Below, piece after piece: positions 53,017 through 62,261 of a DNA stretch of 64,000 bases. This DNA is from Clostridiales bacterium DTU070 (GTDB lineage Bacteria; Bacillota; Clostridia; DSM-8532), in assembly GCA_001513105.1 (NCBI GenBank), contig LFSH01000034.1:25866-89865 (forward strand), read 5' to 3'. The translations under genes and the position numbers were made by a program. The stretch's first letter is position 1; every line of letters begins with the position of its first letter. The notes under the pieces are model-generated. The model was not told where the DNA came from and ran no database searches. It worked only from the letters and a program-made list of their open reading frames with translations.

Positions 53017-53022
53017 GCCTGT

Positions 53023-53502
53023 TCAGTGGGTATTGACACGCTCTGCGCCATTGGCCTGAAGGATATTTCTTATTTCCTCCACTTTTTCCTCTTCAGTTCT
53101 CATTGTGAATACAACTTTACCTTCACGGATATCGGTTTCGTATCTTTTGCTTTCCTGCTCGGGAATTCCTAAATCAATAAGTCCTCCTATTATTCCTCCC
53201 GTGGCTGCTCCTCCAATGAGTCCTGTTATCGGTCCCGCTGCGGCAATAATGCCCAGCCCGGGTATTGCAACCATACCCGCTCCAATCAGAAGGCCTGCCA
53301 AACCGCCGATTATGCCTCCTGTCACAGCGCCGTTGGAGATATTGTCATTGGTCATGCCCTCTCCCCTCTGGCCTCCGTTTTCATCCTTGTTCTTTACTAT
53401 TATTGAAATATCATCCGTTCTGAGCCCGCGTTCCTTTATTTCTCTTGCTGCTTTTTCAGCATAGTCTACCCTGTTAAAAATTCCGACTACTGTCACTGAC
53501 AT
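53023..53502 (-). CDS. Glycine-zipper general stress protein (YflT/GspM-like)
   Basis: A 159-residue protein. The N-terminal half has the pattern of heat-induced general stress proteins (TVVGIFNRVDYAEKAAREIKERGLRTDDISIIVK). The middle (about residues 58-108) is a glycine-zipper with repeated GGxxGG that could insert into membranes. The C-terminal segment KVVFTMRTEEEKVEEIRNILQANGAERV recurs in this family. Function is not known beyond stress association. A good AAGGAGGG site precedes the ATG. Confidence 0.82.
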   Translation of the reverse strand: MSVTVVGIFNRVDYAEKAAREIKERGLRTDDISIIVKNKDENGGQRGEGMTNDNISNGAVTGGIIGGLAGLLIGAGMVAIPGLGIIAAAGPITGLIGGAATGGIIGGLIDLGIPEQESKRYETDIREGKVVFTMRTEEEKVEEIRNILQANGAERVNTH

Positions 53503-53545
53503 GAAATAACCCTCCTTTGTGCAGATTTTTACTGATTTTTAAGGC

Positions 53546-53591
53546 AAAAAAATACTATATATGTTGAATAGAAATTCAACATATATAGTAT
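53546..53591 (-). terminator. AT-rich palindromic terminator after TolC-like operon
   Basis: A perfect 18-bp inverted repeat (53552-53569 and 53574-53591) with a four-base loop is followed on the minus strand by seven T, 18 bases past the second TolC-like stop. Confidence 0.8.
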
Positions 53592-53609
53592 GCGTATTAT
53601 AAAATCCGA

Positions 53610-54719
53610 TTATTCGGCCTGGATCTCAATAAGGTTTCTGAGTATATCGTTTTTTATGTTAAAATCGCATATCGCTTCGGCCGTTGCCTGCTCCCTGGCC
53701 AGCAGCTCAAGCTCATTGTCTATCATATCCCTGCGGCTTATTTCACCGGCATTATACTTCACCTTAAGGGTTTCCAGCCTGCTTCTTGCCAGTTCTTCCC
53801 TCTTTACTGCCAAATCCAGTGCATCGGACGCAGTCAACAGATCGTTATATGCATTCCTGACAGCTACTTCAAGATCTGTTTCGGCATCATACAGTTCCTT
53901 TTTCGCCTTTTCGTATTCATAAACCTTTTTGTCATAATAGTCGTGCCCGGGCTTCAGATGCTGCTTTGTGATCTCCAGCTTCTTCTCCGCTGCCTCAAGC
54001 TCCATTCTTTTCCGGTAAACCGTCGTATTGTACTCAATTGCCTTCTCAATTGCCTTTTCAAGGTTAAAACTGTCGATTAAATAATGCGTTCCAATTTTCT
54101 GGAGTTTATAGTCAAATTCTATCTTATTGTCATCACTCAGGTCCACATGGAGCTTCTGCTTGATATTCAGGATATTTGAAGCCAATGCGGTTTCCATGTT
54201 CGTAAGCTCAAGTTTTTCAACGGACAGAGCCAGCTCCTGGTCGGTTATATCGGTTTCCGGGAGAAGACCTTCCTTAAAACGCTTCAAGTCTATGCTATAC
54301 TTTTCTTCCAGCAGTTCTATCCTCTTCTTTTTGAATTTAACTGTTTCCTCAGCAAGAAGTACCCTCATCATCTCCTGGTAAACATCGGCCTTTATCTGCC
54401 TGATATTGTCAGTTTTCTGCCTTTTTGCCGCCTCAAGGTTTACCTCGGCTTCAAAAGGCGCAACCTCTTTTATTATTCTCCGTTCGATAACCTCCTGGGG
54501 CGTTCCGCCGATAAAGCCCTTGAGTGCTTCAGTCCTTGCGTCTTCCAGGGCGCTTTCCAAGGCTTTTATATTGTAATCATCCAGTTCGGGCTGAATTGAG
54601 TTTTCTACTGCTGTTTCAAGTGCAGATTCATAGGTGAACCTGACGATGCTTTCTTCCCCGAAAGCAAAAACACTGGTAATAAGTATTAAACAGAGAGTCA
54701 TTGCAATAAAACGCTTCAT
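53610..54719 (-). CDS. TolC-family protein (second of tandem pair)
   Basis: A 369-residue exported protein: signal peptide (to about residue 21), then long heptad-type coiled-coil helices in two similar halves, as in outer-membrane efflux (TolC/OEP) proteins. Features include the tandem helical hairpins, LLPETDITDQELALSVEKLELTNME and YNAGEISRRDMIDNELELL (the family's G-x-x-x-x-x-D-x-x-x-x-x-x-L pattern). It is shorter than proteobacterial TolC (about 470 residues). TolC-family proteins are found in some monoderm clostridia, where an outer-membrane channel role cannot apply. It is 17 bases after a related gene. Confidence 0.85.
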   Translation of the reverse strand: MKRFIAMTLCLILITSVFAFGEESIVRFTYESALETAVENSIQPELDDYNIKALESALEDARTEALKGFIGGTPQEVIERRIIKEVAPFEAEVNLEAAKRQKTDNIRQIKADVYQEMMRVLLAEETVKFKKKRIELLEEKYSIDLKRFKEGLLPETDITDQELALSVEKLELTNMETALASNILNIKQKLHVDLSDDNKIEFDYKLQKIGTHYLIDSFNLEKAIEKAIEYNTTVYRKRMELEAAEKKLEITKQHLKPGHDYYDKKVYEYEKAKKELYDAETDLEVAVRNAYNDLLTASDALDLAVKREELARSRLETLKVKYNAGEISRRDMIDNELELLAREQATAEAICDFNIKNDILRNLIEIQAE

Positions 54720-54736
54720 GGTATCTCCCCTTTCAA

Positions 54737-55912
54737 TCAGTAACCGGGGCCTACGGAAATGGCGCGATAGAACCGGTCCTGTTTGTTCAGAATATTAACG
54801 ACATTCATGTTTACTGCGAATTCCAACTGCTCTATCGAAAGTTCCAGCTGTTCAATCACCGATACAGGAACAAGCCCTGCTTCATACTGTTTTCTTGTAG
54901 CCTCAAGAAGATTTTTCTGTCTTGCAAGGTTCAGTTTTGAAAGCTCCAGATCGTTGAAGCTTTTTTTCAGGTCCCTGTATGCCTGGCGTATCTCTTTTTC
55001 TATATCATACTCCTGCTGCGACAGGGTCAGTTTAAGTTTGTCAAGCTCTTCCTGCGCGTCCGCATAGTCTTCCCTGGTCTGCCGGTGAAAACTGTAAACA
55101 TCTTTATAACGGTAGATTTCCATTCTGAACTCAATAAGCTCTATCTGCCTTTTTGTACTCCAAATCTCCATACGGTTTTCAAGAGCACGGGCAACTGCTT
55201 CTTCCTCTGTTATCGTAACATCCCTGTCATTTGTCCACGGAGTTCCGATTAAGTCATACCTGAAATCCAGGGGCAGACCTGCAAGGGAGTTAAACTGCCG
55301 GTGCATGTTCTCGTAATCACGTTCAGCCTTTTTAACCGCGTTTTCGGCTTCTTTCAGGCTTAGTTCAGCATCTTCAAGGTCAAGCCCGGTTATAAGCCCA
55401 TTTTCATAAAGTTTCCTTTGACGTTCCAGGTTCCTTTTCGCAAACTCGCAGGCCTTTTCAGCCAATTTCACCGAGTGGTATGTACTGTACAGCCCTGTGA
55501 AAAGTCCGTCTGCAGCATTTGCCATGGCATTTTCGGTAACTTTAACGGTCATTTCCTTTACTTCATGGCTGAACTTAAACGTCTCGGGAACAAACTCCTT
55601 CAGCAGCATGAGCTGAACCTGCTCGGCAGGCTGGTAGTAATAATACACGTCCTCGTCCGTAAAGGGATGCACAAACAAAAACACCTTTTCAGTATCAATA
55701 CTCTTCGACCTGGCAGCCTGCACCTCATAATCCTCTTTTGCGAAATTTACCTGCTCCCTGGCATCCCAGACTGCGGTGGAATTATTTTTAACAAGCTGAA
55801 CCGCTGTTTGCCTGTTCAAAATGGATTCTGCCGATACTGCCCGGGTCTGAGGTACAATCAATACAAACAATGCATTTACAGCAGCAACAAGGGCGGCAAT
55901 CTTTTTACGCAT
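54737..55912 (-). CDS. TolC-family protein (first of tandem pair)
   Basis: A 391-residue exported protein with signal peptide (cleavage predicted after AVSA), then the family's two repeated coiled-coil hairpins. YENGLITGLDLEDAELSLKEAENAVKKAERDYENM in the first half and YEAGLVPVSVIEQLELSIEQLEFAVNM in the second are the paired G-x-x-x-x-x-L/V repeats. No ABC, RND or membrane-fusion gene is adjacent, so it does not look like a classical efflux system. The two TolC-like genes form an operon ended by the palindromic terminator. Role unknown; a spore-envelope or cell-surface role is speculative. Confidence 0.86.
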   Translation of the reverse strand: MRKKIAALVAAVNALFVLIVPQTRAVSAESILNRQTAVQLVKNNSTAVWDAREQVNFAKEDYEVQAARSKSIDTEKVFLFVHPFTDEDVYYYYQPAEQVQLMLLKEFVPETFKFSHEVKEMTVKVTENAMANAADGLFTGLYSTYHSVKLAEKACEFAKRNLERQRKLYENGLITGLDLEDAELSLKEAENAVKKAERDYENMHRQFNSLAGLPLDFRYDLIGTPWTNDRDVTITEEEAVARALENRMEIWSTKRQIELIEFRMEIYRYKDVYSFHRQTREDYADAQEELDKLKLTLSQQEYDIEKEIRQAYRDLKKSFNDLELSKLNLARQKNLLEATRKQYEAGLVPVSVIEQLELSIEQLEFAVNMNVVNILNKQDRFYRAISVGPGY

Positions 55913-55992
55913 ATCAGCCCTCCTTTTTTGTTATGTTTATCCCCCACATTCATTATATAAACGAAAATTCTGATTGAAAAGTCTGATACACC

Positions 55993-56018
55993 AAAAAAGA
56001 GCCTTAAGGCTCCTTTTT
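55993..56018. terminator. Bidirectional terminator after SASP-like gene
   Basis: GAGCC-TTAA-GGCTC with flanking A-run and T-run can stop transcripts on either strand; it lies about 43 bases past the small gene's stop. Confidence 0.75.
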
Positions 56019-56060
56019 GGTTCAAACCGGTTGTTACTTCCCTATAATTCAACCCTGTCC

Positions 56061-56231
56061 TTATTTCCTGTTGTTGTTCTTCCTTTTCTGCTGCTCATTA
56101 TTCGGGTTTACTTCCTGAGCGAATTCGGTCATGTTTTCACCCAGCTGATCATTGCATATACCGGTATTTTTCCTTTTTTGCTCAAGATTTTCGCGGTTTT
56201 CGTTTTGATTGCGGTTTTGGTTTTTGCTCAT
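56061..56231 (-). CDS. Small Asn/Gln-rich protein, gamma-SASP-like
   Basis: A 56-residue protein, very rich in Asn, Gln, Glu, Lys and Arg. It has the segment MTEFAQEVN followed by NEQQKRK, which resembles the repeated TEFAxETN..QQxRKQN of gamma-type small acid-soluble spore proteins that serve as amino-acid reserves. Only one repeat is present and a cysteine (GICND) is unusual, so the assignment is tentative. The ATG at 56231 has GGAGGTG upstream. Confidence 0.55.
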   Translation of the reverse strand: MSKNQNRNQNENRENLEQKRKNTGICNDQLGENMTEFAQEVNPNNEQQKRKNNNRK

Positions 56232-56269
56232 TTCTTTGAACACCTCCGTAGTTTACCAATCAATGGTTT

Positions 56270-57052
56270 TCATCGTTCAATAAACATTTGAACATAAATT
56301 TTTCCGTACTTCGGACTTTGATAAATTCCTATTCCGGTATAGTTGTATTTCCCGTTCAGGATATTCTTCCTGTGGCCTTCGGAATTCATCCAGGCCTTTA
56401 CGGCACCTTCCTCAGTACTGTTCCCTGCTATATTCTCTCCGGCAGACGTAAATTTTATACCATAGTTACGCATCATATCAAAAGGCGAACCATAAGTTGG
56501 AGACTGGTGCGAAAAATAGTTCTTGTCAACCATGTCCTTTGCTTTCAGCCTCGCAACTTCCATGAGCTGGGGATCTGCTTTCAGAGCAGGCAATCCGGCT
56601 TTAGCCCGCTCGGCATTAATCAAGTCCAGTACCTCCTTTTCGTCCTGTGACAGGCTGGTCTGCGGCACCGGAGTAGGTGCAGGTGTGGCTTTCGGGTTGG
56701 AAGCAGAAGGTGTTCCTGTGCCTGGGGTTTGACTGATCTTGTTGGGCGGCTGCAGGTATTTCCCGCTGACACATCCGACCAGTCCTGTATTTGGTTCAAA
56801 GATTACGTACCATCCATTGATCTCTGCCAACACATTGACCCATTGGTTTTTTTTCAGCGTACCGATAATGGAATACTTTGTAGACGGCCCTTTTCGGACA
56901 TTCAGTTCTGCAGCAGTTACTATCCCGCTGATAAAATCCACCCTTTTCCACGTCATCTCCGCACTGGCTGGGGCCATATCCCGGCTGAACAGGCCAAACA
57001 CGGTTACAGACAGGAATGTAAGCAGAATTACTGCAATAATTCTTTTTTTCAT
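56270..57052 (-). CDS. Secreted CAP/SCP-domain protein with SH3-like domain
   Basis: A 260-residue exported protein. A signal peptide (to about residue 32) is followed by a bacterial SH3-like domain (GIVTAAELNVRKGPSTKYSIIGTLKKNQWVNVL), a Thr/Pro linker and a C-terminal CAP domain (LDLINAERAKAGLPAL, FSHQSPTYGSPFDMM, AGENIAGN, WMNSEGHRKNILN). Close relatives include YkwD and spore-coat-associated SafA-like CAP proteins. The CAP pocket His and Glu residues are visible. The ATG at 57052 follows GGGAG. Enzymatic role unknown; wall attachment is likely. Confidence 0.9.
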   Translation of the reverse strand: MKKRIIAVILLTFLSVTVFGLFSRDMAPASAEMTWKRVDFISGIVTAAELNVRKGPSTKYSIIGTLKKNQWVNVLAEINGWYVIFEPNTGLVGCVSGKYLQPPNKISQTPGTGTPSASNPKATPAPTPVPQTSLSQDEKEVLDLINAERAKAGLPALKADPQLMEVARLKAKDMVDKNYFSHQSPTYGSPFDMMRNYGIKFTSAGENIAGNSTEEGAVKAWMNSEGHRKNILNGKYNYTGIGIYQSPKYGKIYVQMFIER

Positions 57053-57202
57053 AGGCTCCCTCCTCATACCATGATCCGGATCCTGCAGAATGCCTGCCAG
57101 AAGCAAGGAGCTTTGAAATTCCTCGCAATGGTGGATTATTGCAGGATCCATGTTGCAATAAATAGTATGTCTCCCCGGGAAAAGAATTATTTACAAATAA
57201 TA

Positions 57203-57240
57203 AAAAAATTACACAATTCAGAAGTGAATTGTGTAATTTC
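57203..57240 (-). terminator. Intrinsic terminator after DUF368 gene
   Basis: A 15-bp perfect stem (AAATTACACAATTCA with its complement) and a four-base loop are followed on the minus strand by seven T; it lies 24 bases past the DUF368 stop. Confidence 0.85.
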
Positions 57241-57263
57241 AAAACAAAACCTTATTCAGGGTT

Positions 57264-58136
57264 TTACGCTTCCTCAAATTTCTTGCTCATGAATCGGATA
57301 AAGAAGTATCCTAAGAAGAGAGCTGCAATTGAACCGGCAATTTCAGCAATTCCGAGAAGAATATCGGTATTGAATCCTGCGCTGCCGGCCTTAAGCGTAT
57401 TGTAAAGTTTATCAGGAAGTCCCGGGAATACCTGCAGCACCGATCCCGCTACAAACCCCAGTATCATAAGATAGGTCTGCCTTGGTTTTTTCTGCATGCA
57501 TCTTTCAAGAATCTTTGTGGTTGTCAGGATCCCGAAAACCGTTCCAAGGCCGATGGGTATTAAATAGTTGGGTTTTAAATTGTTTATCGCGTCTAAAATA
57601 GTATCATAAAGTCCTATGGCAAGCAGCATGAAAGAAGTGCTTATGCCCGGAAGAATCAATGCTACCGCAATTATTATTCCAGCAATAAACAAAAACACAA
57701 ACTGCAGTATACCCGTGGAATTTGCAAGGTTTACTATCGTGACTTCATACAATGTCATTACAAGTATGATAATAAAACCAATGACAAAGAACAGCCAGTC
57801 AGTTTTTCTTTTTTCTTTTGTGTCGGCTTTCCTGAAAAGAACAGGTATGCCGCCGAAAATAACACCAATGAATAAATAGTACATGGGGAACTTGATCAGC
57901 GTAAGAAGTTTTTTCATGACAAGGCTGGATATAAACAGGCCTATTGCTCCCCCGAAACCAACTGTCATTATAAATATGATATTCTTTTTGACATCACTGA
58001 AAAAAGAGCTTATTGAATGAATGATGTTATCGTACAGCCCTACTATAATGGCCATTGTCCCGCCGCTTACACCCGGAACGAGGGTTGCTATGCCTATTAT
58101 TACACCCTTAATTATGTTTTTAATTGCATTTTTCAT
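57264..58136 (-). CDS. DUF368 membrane protein
   Basis: A 290-residue membrane protein with about eight helices and the DUF368 landmarks VPGVSGGTMAIIVGLYD near the start and LPGISTSFMLLAIGLYD in the second half. This two-fold repeated PGxSG/T-hh-hhhGhYD pattern marks the family, which recent work implicates in recycling of undecaprenyl phosphate across the membrane; assignment here is by homology. ATG at 58136 follows AGGAGG. It lies 59 bases after proS. Confidence 0.9.
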   Translation of the reverse strand: MKNAIKNIIKGVIIGIATLVPGVSGGTMAIIVGLYDNIIHSISSFFSDVKKNIIFIMTVGFGGAIGLFISSLVMKKLLTLIKFPMYYLFIGVIFGGIPVLFRKADTKEKRKTDWLFFVIGFIIILVMTLYEVTIVNLANSTGILQFVFLFIAGIIIAVALILPGISTSFMLLAIGLYDTILDAINNLKPNYLIPIGLGTVFGILTTTKILERCMQKKPRQTYLMILGFVAGSVLQVFPGLPDKLYNTLKAGSAGFNTDILLGIAEIAGSIAALFLGYFFIRFMSKKFEEA

Positions 58137-58195
58137 ATCGTGCCTCCTGGCCGTAATAATACAAAATAAACACAAAACCTTTGAGGGTTAAGCTG

Positions 58196-59635
58196 TTAAT
58201 AGGCTTTACCCCAGATAACGAGATGTTCGGCAGGTTTACCGCAGCATACACAGGAATCTGAAACCCTGTCCTGTTCAAAGGGTATGCAACGGGCGGTGGC
58301 TCCTGTTTTTTCCTTGATCGCATCCTCGCAGGACCGTTCCCCGCACCACATGGCTTTTATAAATCCAGGGGTCTTGGCGCAGATTTCAGCAAATTCATCC
58401 ATGCTGTATGCAGTGTAGGTCTTCCTGTCTCTTTCCAGTGTTGCATTTGCCAGAAGATCTCTCTGCATTGCCTTCAGAATCTTCTGGATTGAATCCTCGA
58501 GGTTATCAAGGGAAACAAAAATCTTTTCCCTGGTATCGCGACGGACTATGACGCACTGATTATTCTGAATATCTTTCGGGCCTATTTCAAGGCGGAGCGG
58601 GACGCCCTTCATTTCGTACTCGCTGAATTTCCAGCCCGGCATTTTGTCACTGTCATCAAGACCAACCCTCGCCAGCTTTTCAATTCGGCTTTTAACTTCC
58701 CTGGCCTTTTCCAGCACACCTTCCTTATGCTGCTGCACGGGTATTACCATAACCTGTACCGGTGCCACCTCGGGTGGAAGAACAAGACCGTCGTCATCGC
58801 CATGAACCATGATCAACGCCCCGATAAGTCTTGTAGTCATACCCCAGGATGTCTGGTGCACATACTTGAGCTCATTATTCTTATCGGTATACCGGATGTT
58901 AAACGCCCTTGCAAAACCGTCGCCGAAATTGTGCGAGGTTCCCGTCTGAAGCGCTTTTCCGTCATGCATCAGGCTTTCAATTGTAAAGGTTGCCTTTGCG
59001 CCGGCAAACTTCTCTTTATCGGTTTTCCGTCCCTTAACCACCGGGATTGCCAGGATGTTTTCACAGAACTCTGCATATACGTTCAGCATTTTAATTGTCT
59101 CGTCCATTGATTCTTCCTCGGTGGCATGCGCCGTATGCCCTTCCTGCCACAAAAACTCCAGTGTTCTAAGGAACGGGCGGGTGGTTTTTTCCCAGCGCAC
59201 AACAGAGCACCATTGGTTATATAACTTGGGAAGGTCCCTGTATGAATGTATGATATTGGCATAGTGCTCGCAGAACAAGGTTTCTGAAGTCGGCCTTACA
59301 CAAAGCCTTTCGGTAAGCTCTTCGTCACCGCCATGGGTTACCCATGCCACTTCCGGAGCAAACCCTTCAACATGATCCTTCTCCTTCTGCAGAAGGCTTT
59401 CGGGAATGAACAACGGCATATAAACATTTTCATGCCCGGTTTCCTTGAACCTTTTGTCAAGGTGTTTCTGAATCAGTTCCCAGATTGCATATCCGTACGG
59501 ACGGATGATCATACAGCCGCGTACACTTGAATAATCTATTAAATCGGCCTTTTTTACAATGTCGGTATACCATTGGGCAAAATCTTCATCCCTTGGGGTT
59601 ATGGCTTCAACAAGTTTTCTGTCTTTTTCAGACAT
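58196..59635 (-). CDS. proS: Prolyl-tRNA synthetase, archaeal/eukaryote-type short form
   Basis: A 479-residue class II synthetase that charges tRNA-Pro. Motif 2 is in [34 protein letters not shown] and motif 3 in [27 protein letters not shown]. The C-terminal zinc-type domain has four cysteines and the terminal Tyr (WGKAY) typical of this class, which lacks the editing insertion of the long bacterial form. Transcription is controlled by the T-box leader directly upstream. Start ATG follows AAGGAG. Confidence 0.97.
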   Translation of the reverse strand: MSEKDRKLVEAITPRDEDFAQWYTDIVKKADLIDYSSVRGCMIIRPYGYAIWELIQKHLDKRFKETGHENVYMPLFIPESLLQKEKDHVEGFAPEVAWVTHGGDEELTERLCVRPTSETLFCEHYANIIHSYRDLPKLYNQWCSVVRWEKTTRPFLRTLEFLWQEGHTAHATEEESMDETIKMLNVYAEFCENILAIPVVKGRKTDKEKFAGAKATFTIESLMHDGKALQTGTSHNFGDGFARAFNIRYTDKNNELKYVHQTSWGMTTRLIGALIMVHGDDDGLVLPPEVAPVQVMVIPVQQHKEGVLEKAREVKSRIEKLARVGLDDSDKMPGWKFSEYEMKGVPLRLEIGPKDIQNNQCVIVRRDTREKIFVSLDNLEDSIQKILKAMQRDLLANATLERDRKTYTAYSMDEFAEICAKTPGFIKAMWCGERSCEDAIKEKTGATARCIPFEQDRVSDSCVCCGKPAEHLVIWGKAY

Positions 59636-59706
59636 AAGCTCAACTCCTTCTCCTTAAACAGTTTATGGTTTGTTTGATCCTGAAATACTGTATCACTCAT
59701 GTATAT

Positions 59707-59733
59707 AAAAAAACGTCCCTGATGACAGGGACG
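59707..59733 (-). terminator. T-box terminator before proS
   Basis: CGTCCCTG and CAGGGACG form an 8-bp stem, followed on the minus strand by seven T. In the uncharged-tRNA state the upstream antiterminator would prevent its formation. Confidence 0.9.
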
Positions 59734-59963
59734 GAATGACCGCGGTACCACCCAAATTGGTATTACTACCCAGCTCTTAAGCTTTTATCGCAAGCCAGAC
59801 GGCAATTTCATCAATTGCTTCTCCGGGGTGGGAAGAAAAGCCATTGGTTCAGAAGCCTTCCACCTGTTGGCTTCATTCTCTGGGAACATTATACTTTTCG
59901 CAGCCCCTTCATCAATTTTGCCTTCTTAAGTTGTAACGCCGGTAAATTCCCCGGCGGTTTAAC
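59734..59963 (-). promoter_or_regulatory. T-box leader controlling proS
   Basis: On the minus strand the T-box core TGGGTGGTACCGCGG occupies 59740-59754, just upstream of the terminator. Farther 5' are stem I elements: an AGTA motif, an AGAGAA bulge, a GGTGGAAGGCTTC distal-loop segment, and a CCC-rich specifier region (TTCCCACCCC). CCC or CCA as the proline specifier is plausible but not certain. It should read the tRNA-Pro charge state and open transcription of proS when the tRNA is uncharged. Confidence 0.93.
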
Positions 59964-59969
59964 AATCTT

Positions 59970-59998
59970 AATATATTATACCTTTTCTGCTGTGTCAA
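59970..59998 (-). promoter_or_regulatory. Promoter for proS T-box transcript
   Basis: On the minus strand TTGACA and TATATT are separated by 17 bases, placing the start near 59963 at the 5' end of the leader. Confidence 0.75.
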
Positions 59999-60162
59999 GC
60001 GTTGCAGACAGAAATAGGTTTATTGCGCAAAAATGCGTTCTTGCATGGGCTTTCCAGCATCGCAGTATCTTCAAACCCTTGACGGTTACCCGGTTGTTAA
60101 CGGAAAAATACATGCAATGCAGGAAACAGCCGCTTTATTGCAATCAATATGCTGTCCGGGTT
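59999..60162. other. Intergenic region past GH67, with degenerate repeat
   Basis: No gene is seen. Near 60107-60132 a segment ATGCAATGCAGGAAACAG partly matches the dispersed repeat of 40.2, 50.1 and 63.9 kb. I see no clear terminator for the GH67 gene. Confidence 0.45.
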
Positions 60163-62223
60163 TCAGTATATTGTTCTTCCCTTTTCATCGGGTATCCCGC
60201 TTTTCCTGTAAAAATACGAATTAACCACATCCCGCCATTCAATTGCGTCCCTTAACTGGATCTCCAGCCTTTCAAGCACATGCTCAAACCTATCGGCATC
60301 GATCAGGTTCCTTAATGACAGCCATTGTTCCTTGAACTTTTCAACCTGTTCCACGCCTTCAAAATGAGTGTCATAAATATGCTGTATAAGTGTTTTCCCT
60401 GATTTCAGCCTGTAATTATACGGCACATAATGGAAGAACAGCAGCAGTTCTTCAGGGCAGGTCTCCATGTTATTGTAAAGGTCCGCGTTTTCCTTGTGGT
60501 ATCTGCCCGCATAACCTGTTCCCTTTTCCACCGTCCTGTCAACACCGATGCCGAAACAGTCGGCACGGTGATATGTGCCCCAGTGCGAATACTCATATCC
60601 GTCAACATTAGGCCCGTAATGATGATCGGGATTTACCATCCAGCCGATTCCAAGGGGTGAAGTATAGTTTTCATATGTTCTCCATGATTTCAGCAGAATA
60701 TCGCTTATGGTTTTCACAACATAAGGATGCGATGAGAATGTAAGGCGCACCCATTCTTCAGTGATTTCTTCGGCACTTTTGTCCGGGTCGAATGCCAGGC
60801 ACCCGTACCCGTAAAGGTTCGCCTGGGCAAGCACGTGCCCTGTCCAGTTCAGGTCGCTGCCGATATTTGATACCCCCGCAATTCCTCCATGCTTCTGCGG
60901 ATAGAGCTTCCCGGCAATTATTCTTTTTACTGTCGAACCTTTTCCTTCAGAATATGTGTCAAAATCAAGCACTTCTTTCCACTGTGGAACAAGATAGCAT
61001 ATATGCTTCTGCTGGCCGGTGTATTCCTGCGTGATTTGTAGTTCGAGCATCTGGTTTGTTTCCTTAAGCCCTCCGAACAGTGGCAGAACAGGTTCCCTGA
61101 CCTGGAAATCCATCGGCCCGTTTTTAATCTGCAGAATGACATTATCCATGAACTGCCCGTCGAGGGGCATGAAATTATCATAGGCAGCATTGGCTCTGTC
61201 TGTTTTCCTGTCCCGCCAGTCCTGCCTGCAGTTGTAAACAAAGCAGCGCCAGATTACAACCCCGCCGAAGGGTTTCAACGCGGAAGCAAGCATATTTGCA
61301 CCTTCGGCATGATTTCTGCCGTATGTAAACGGACCCGGCCTGAATTCCGAATCGGCCTTTACAAGAAAACCGCCGAAATCGGGTATAAAACTGTATATTT
61401 CTTCAGCCCTGTCGTACCACCACTTCTGCACTCTTTCGTCCAGCGGGTCGGCCGTCGGCAGGTCTCCCAGTTCAACCGGGCCTGCAAAGTTTATTGACAG
61501 AAAGACTGTAATCCCGTATTCCCTGAATATATCAGCAATTTTAGCTACCTCGGGAAGGTATTGCTTCGTTATCAGGCGGGTTTCATGGTAGTGCACATTG
61601 ACATTGTTTAGTACAATTCCGTTAATGCCCACCGATGCAAGCAGCCTTGCATAATCCCTTACCCTTTGCTTGTCCTCGGTAAAGGTATTGTCTCTGTAGA
61701 AAATGGATTTGCCGGCATAGCCTCTTTCAATGGTTCCGTCCATGTTATCCCACTGGTTAACCATGCGGTACCTGTTGGCAGGGTTTTTTGCAACATTCAT
61801 TTCCTTAACAGGAGTCTCAAGCTGTATAAGCCTCAGAAATGAAAAAACCCCGTATAAAACACCTTTATCCGTTCTTCCGGAAATAATTACTCTGCCCTTT
61901 TTATTCCTGATTATATAACCTTCGTCTTCTATACCGGAAACATCATCCTCTGAAAGAATATCAATTTCGCTGCACAAACCGAGAACAATTCCACTTTCAC
62001 CGTCACCGGCAGTTCCGGGAACAGTTCCAAGCATTTTTGACAGCCCGTATCTTAATTCTTTCAACGCGGTTTCAAGAACAACCGACTCTCCGTGTACCGA
62101 AATACCTGAAAACGTATCGGTATATTCTTTTAACACTTCCGGGTTTTCCACCCTGCGGTATGCCAACCAGCAGTCATAAGAAGGATTTTCTCCAAATTTC
62201 GGGTAAATCATGGCTGTGTTCAT
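60163..62223 (-). CDS. GH67 alpha-glucuronidase
   Basis: A 686-residue intracellular glycosidase that removes 4-O-methyl-glucuronic acid from the non-reducing end of aldouronic acids released from xylan. It matches family GH67 along its whole length. The catalytic region [16 protein letters not shown] holds the general acid Glu, and PLDGQF and QVREPV hold the Asp and Glu of the general base pair. The HRxDC-like terminus [18 protein letters not shown] is also typical. No signal peptide is present. No other xylan gene is adjacent. ATG at 62223 gives the usual N-terminus; an in-frame ATG at 62253 is possible. Ribosome sites for both are weak, so the start is uncertain. Confidence 0.96.
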   Translation of the reverse strand: MNTAMIYPKFGENPSYDCWLAYRRVENPEVLKEYTDTFSGISVHGESVVLETALKELRYGLSKMLGTVPGTAGDGESGIVLGLCSEIDILSEDDVSGIEDEGYIIRNKKGRVIISGRTDKGVLYGVFSFLRLIQLETPVKEMNVAKNPANRYRMVNQWDNMDGTIERGYAGKSIFYRDNTFTEDKQRVRDYARLLASVGINGIVLNNVNVHYHETRLITKQYLPEVAKIADIFREYGITVFLSINFAGPVELGDLPTADPLDERVQKWWYDRAEEIYSFIPDFGGFLVKADSEFRPGPFTYGRNHAEGANMLASALKPFGGVVIWRCFVYNCRQDWRDRKTDRANAAYDNFMPLDGQFMDNVILQIKNGPMDFQVREPVLPLFGGLKETNQMLELQITQEYTGQQKHICYLVPQWKEVLDFDTYSEGKGSTVKRIIAGKLYPQKHGGIAGVSNIGSDLNWTGHVLAQANLYGYGCLAFDPDKSAEEITEEWVRLTFSSHPYVVKTISDILLKSWRTYENYTSPLGIGWMVNPDHHYGPNVDGYEYSHWGTYHRADCFGIGVDRTVEKGTGYAGRYHKENADLYNNMETCPEELLLFFHYVPYNYRLKSGKTLIQHIYDTHFEGVEQVEKFKEQWLSLRNLIDADRFEHVLERLEIQLRDAIEWRDVVNSYFYRKSGIPDEKGRTIY

Positions 62224-62261
62224 TACGATAAACGTAACTGCTCCTTTCTTCATAATATTGC

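Larger units (their letters stand above)
52600..53022. other. Intergenic region with DnaA-box cluster
   Basis: This 423-base stretch has no open frame with a ribosome site. It contains AT-rich DNA, the DnaA-box cluster and, at the right end, the terminator of the stress-protein gene. Confidence 0.6.

Noticed and set aside
53610..55912. Proof of an outer membrane from TolC-like proteins
   Set aside because: No lipopolysaccharide, BamA or porin genes are seen in the window, and other genes point to a monoderm spore-former.
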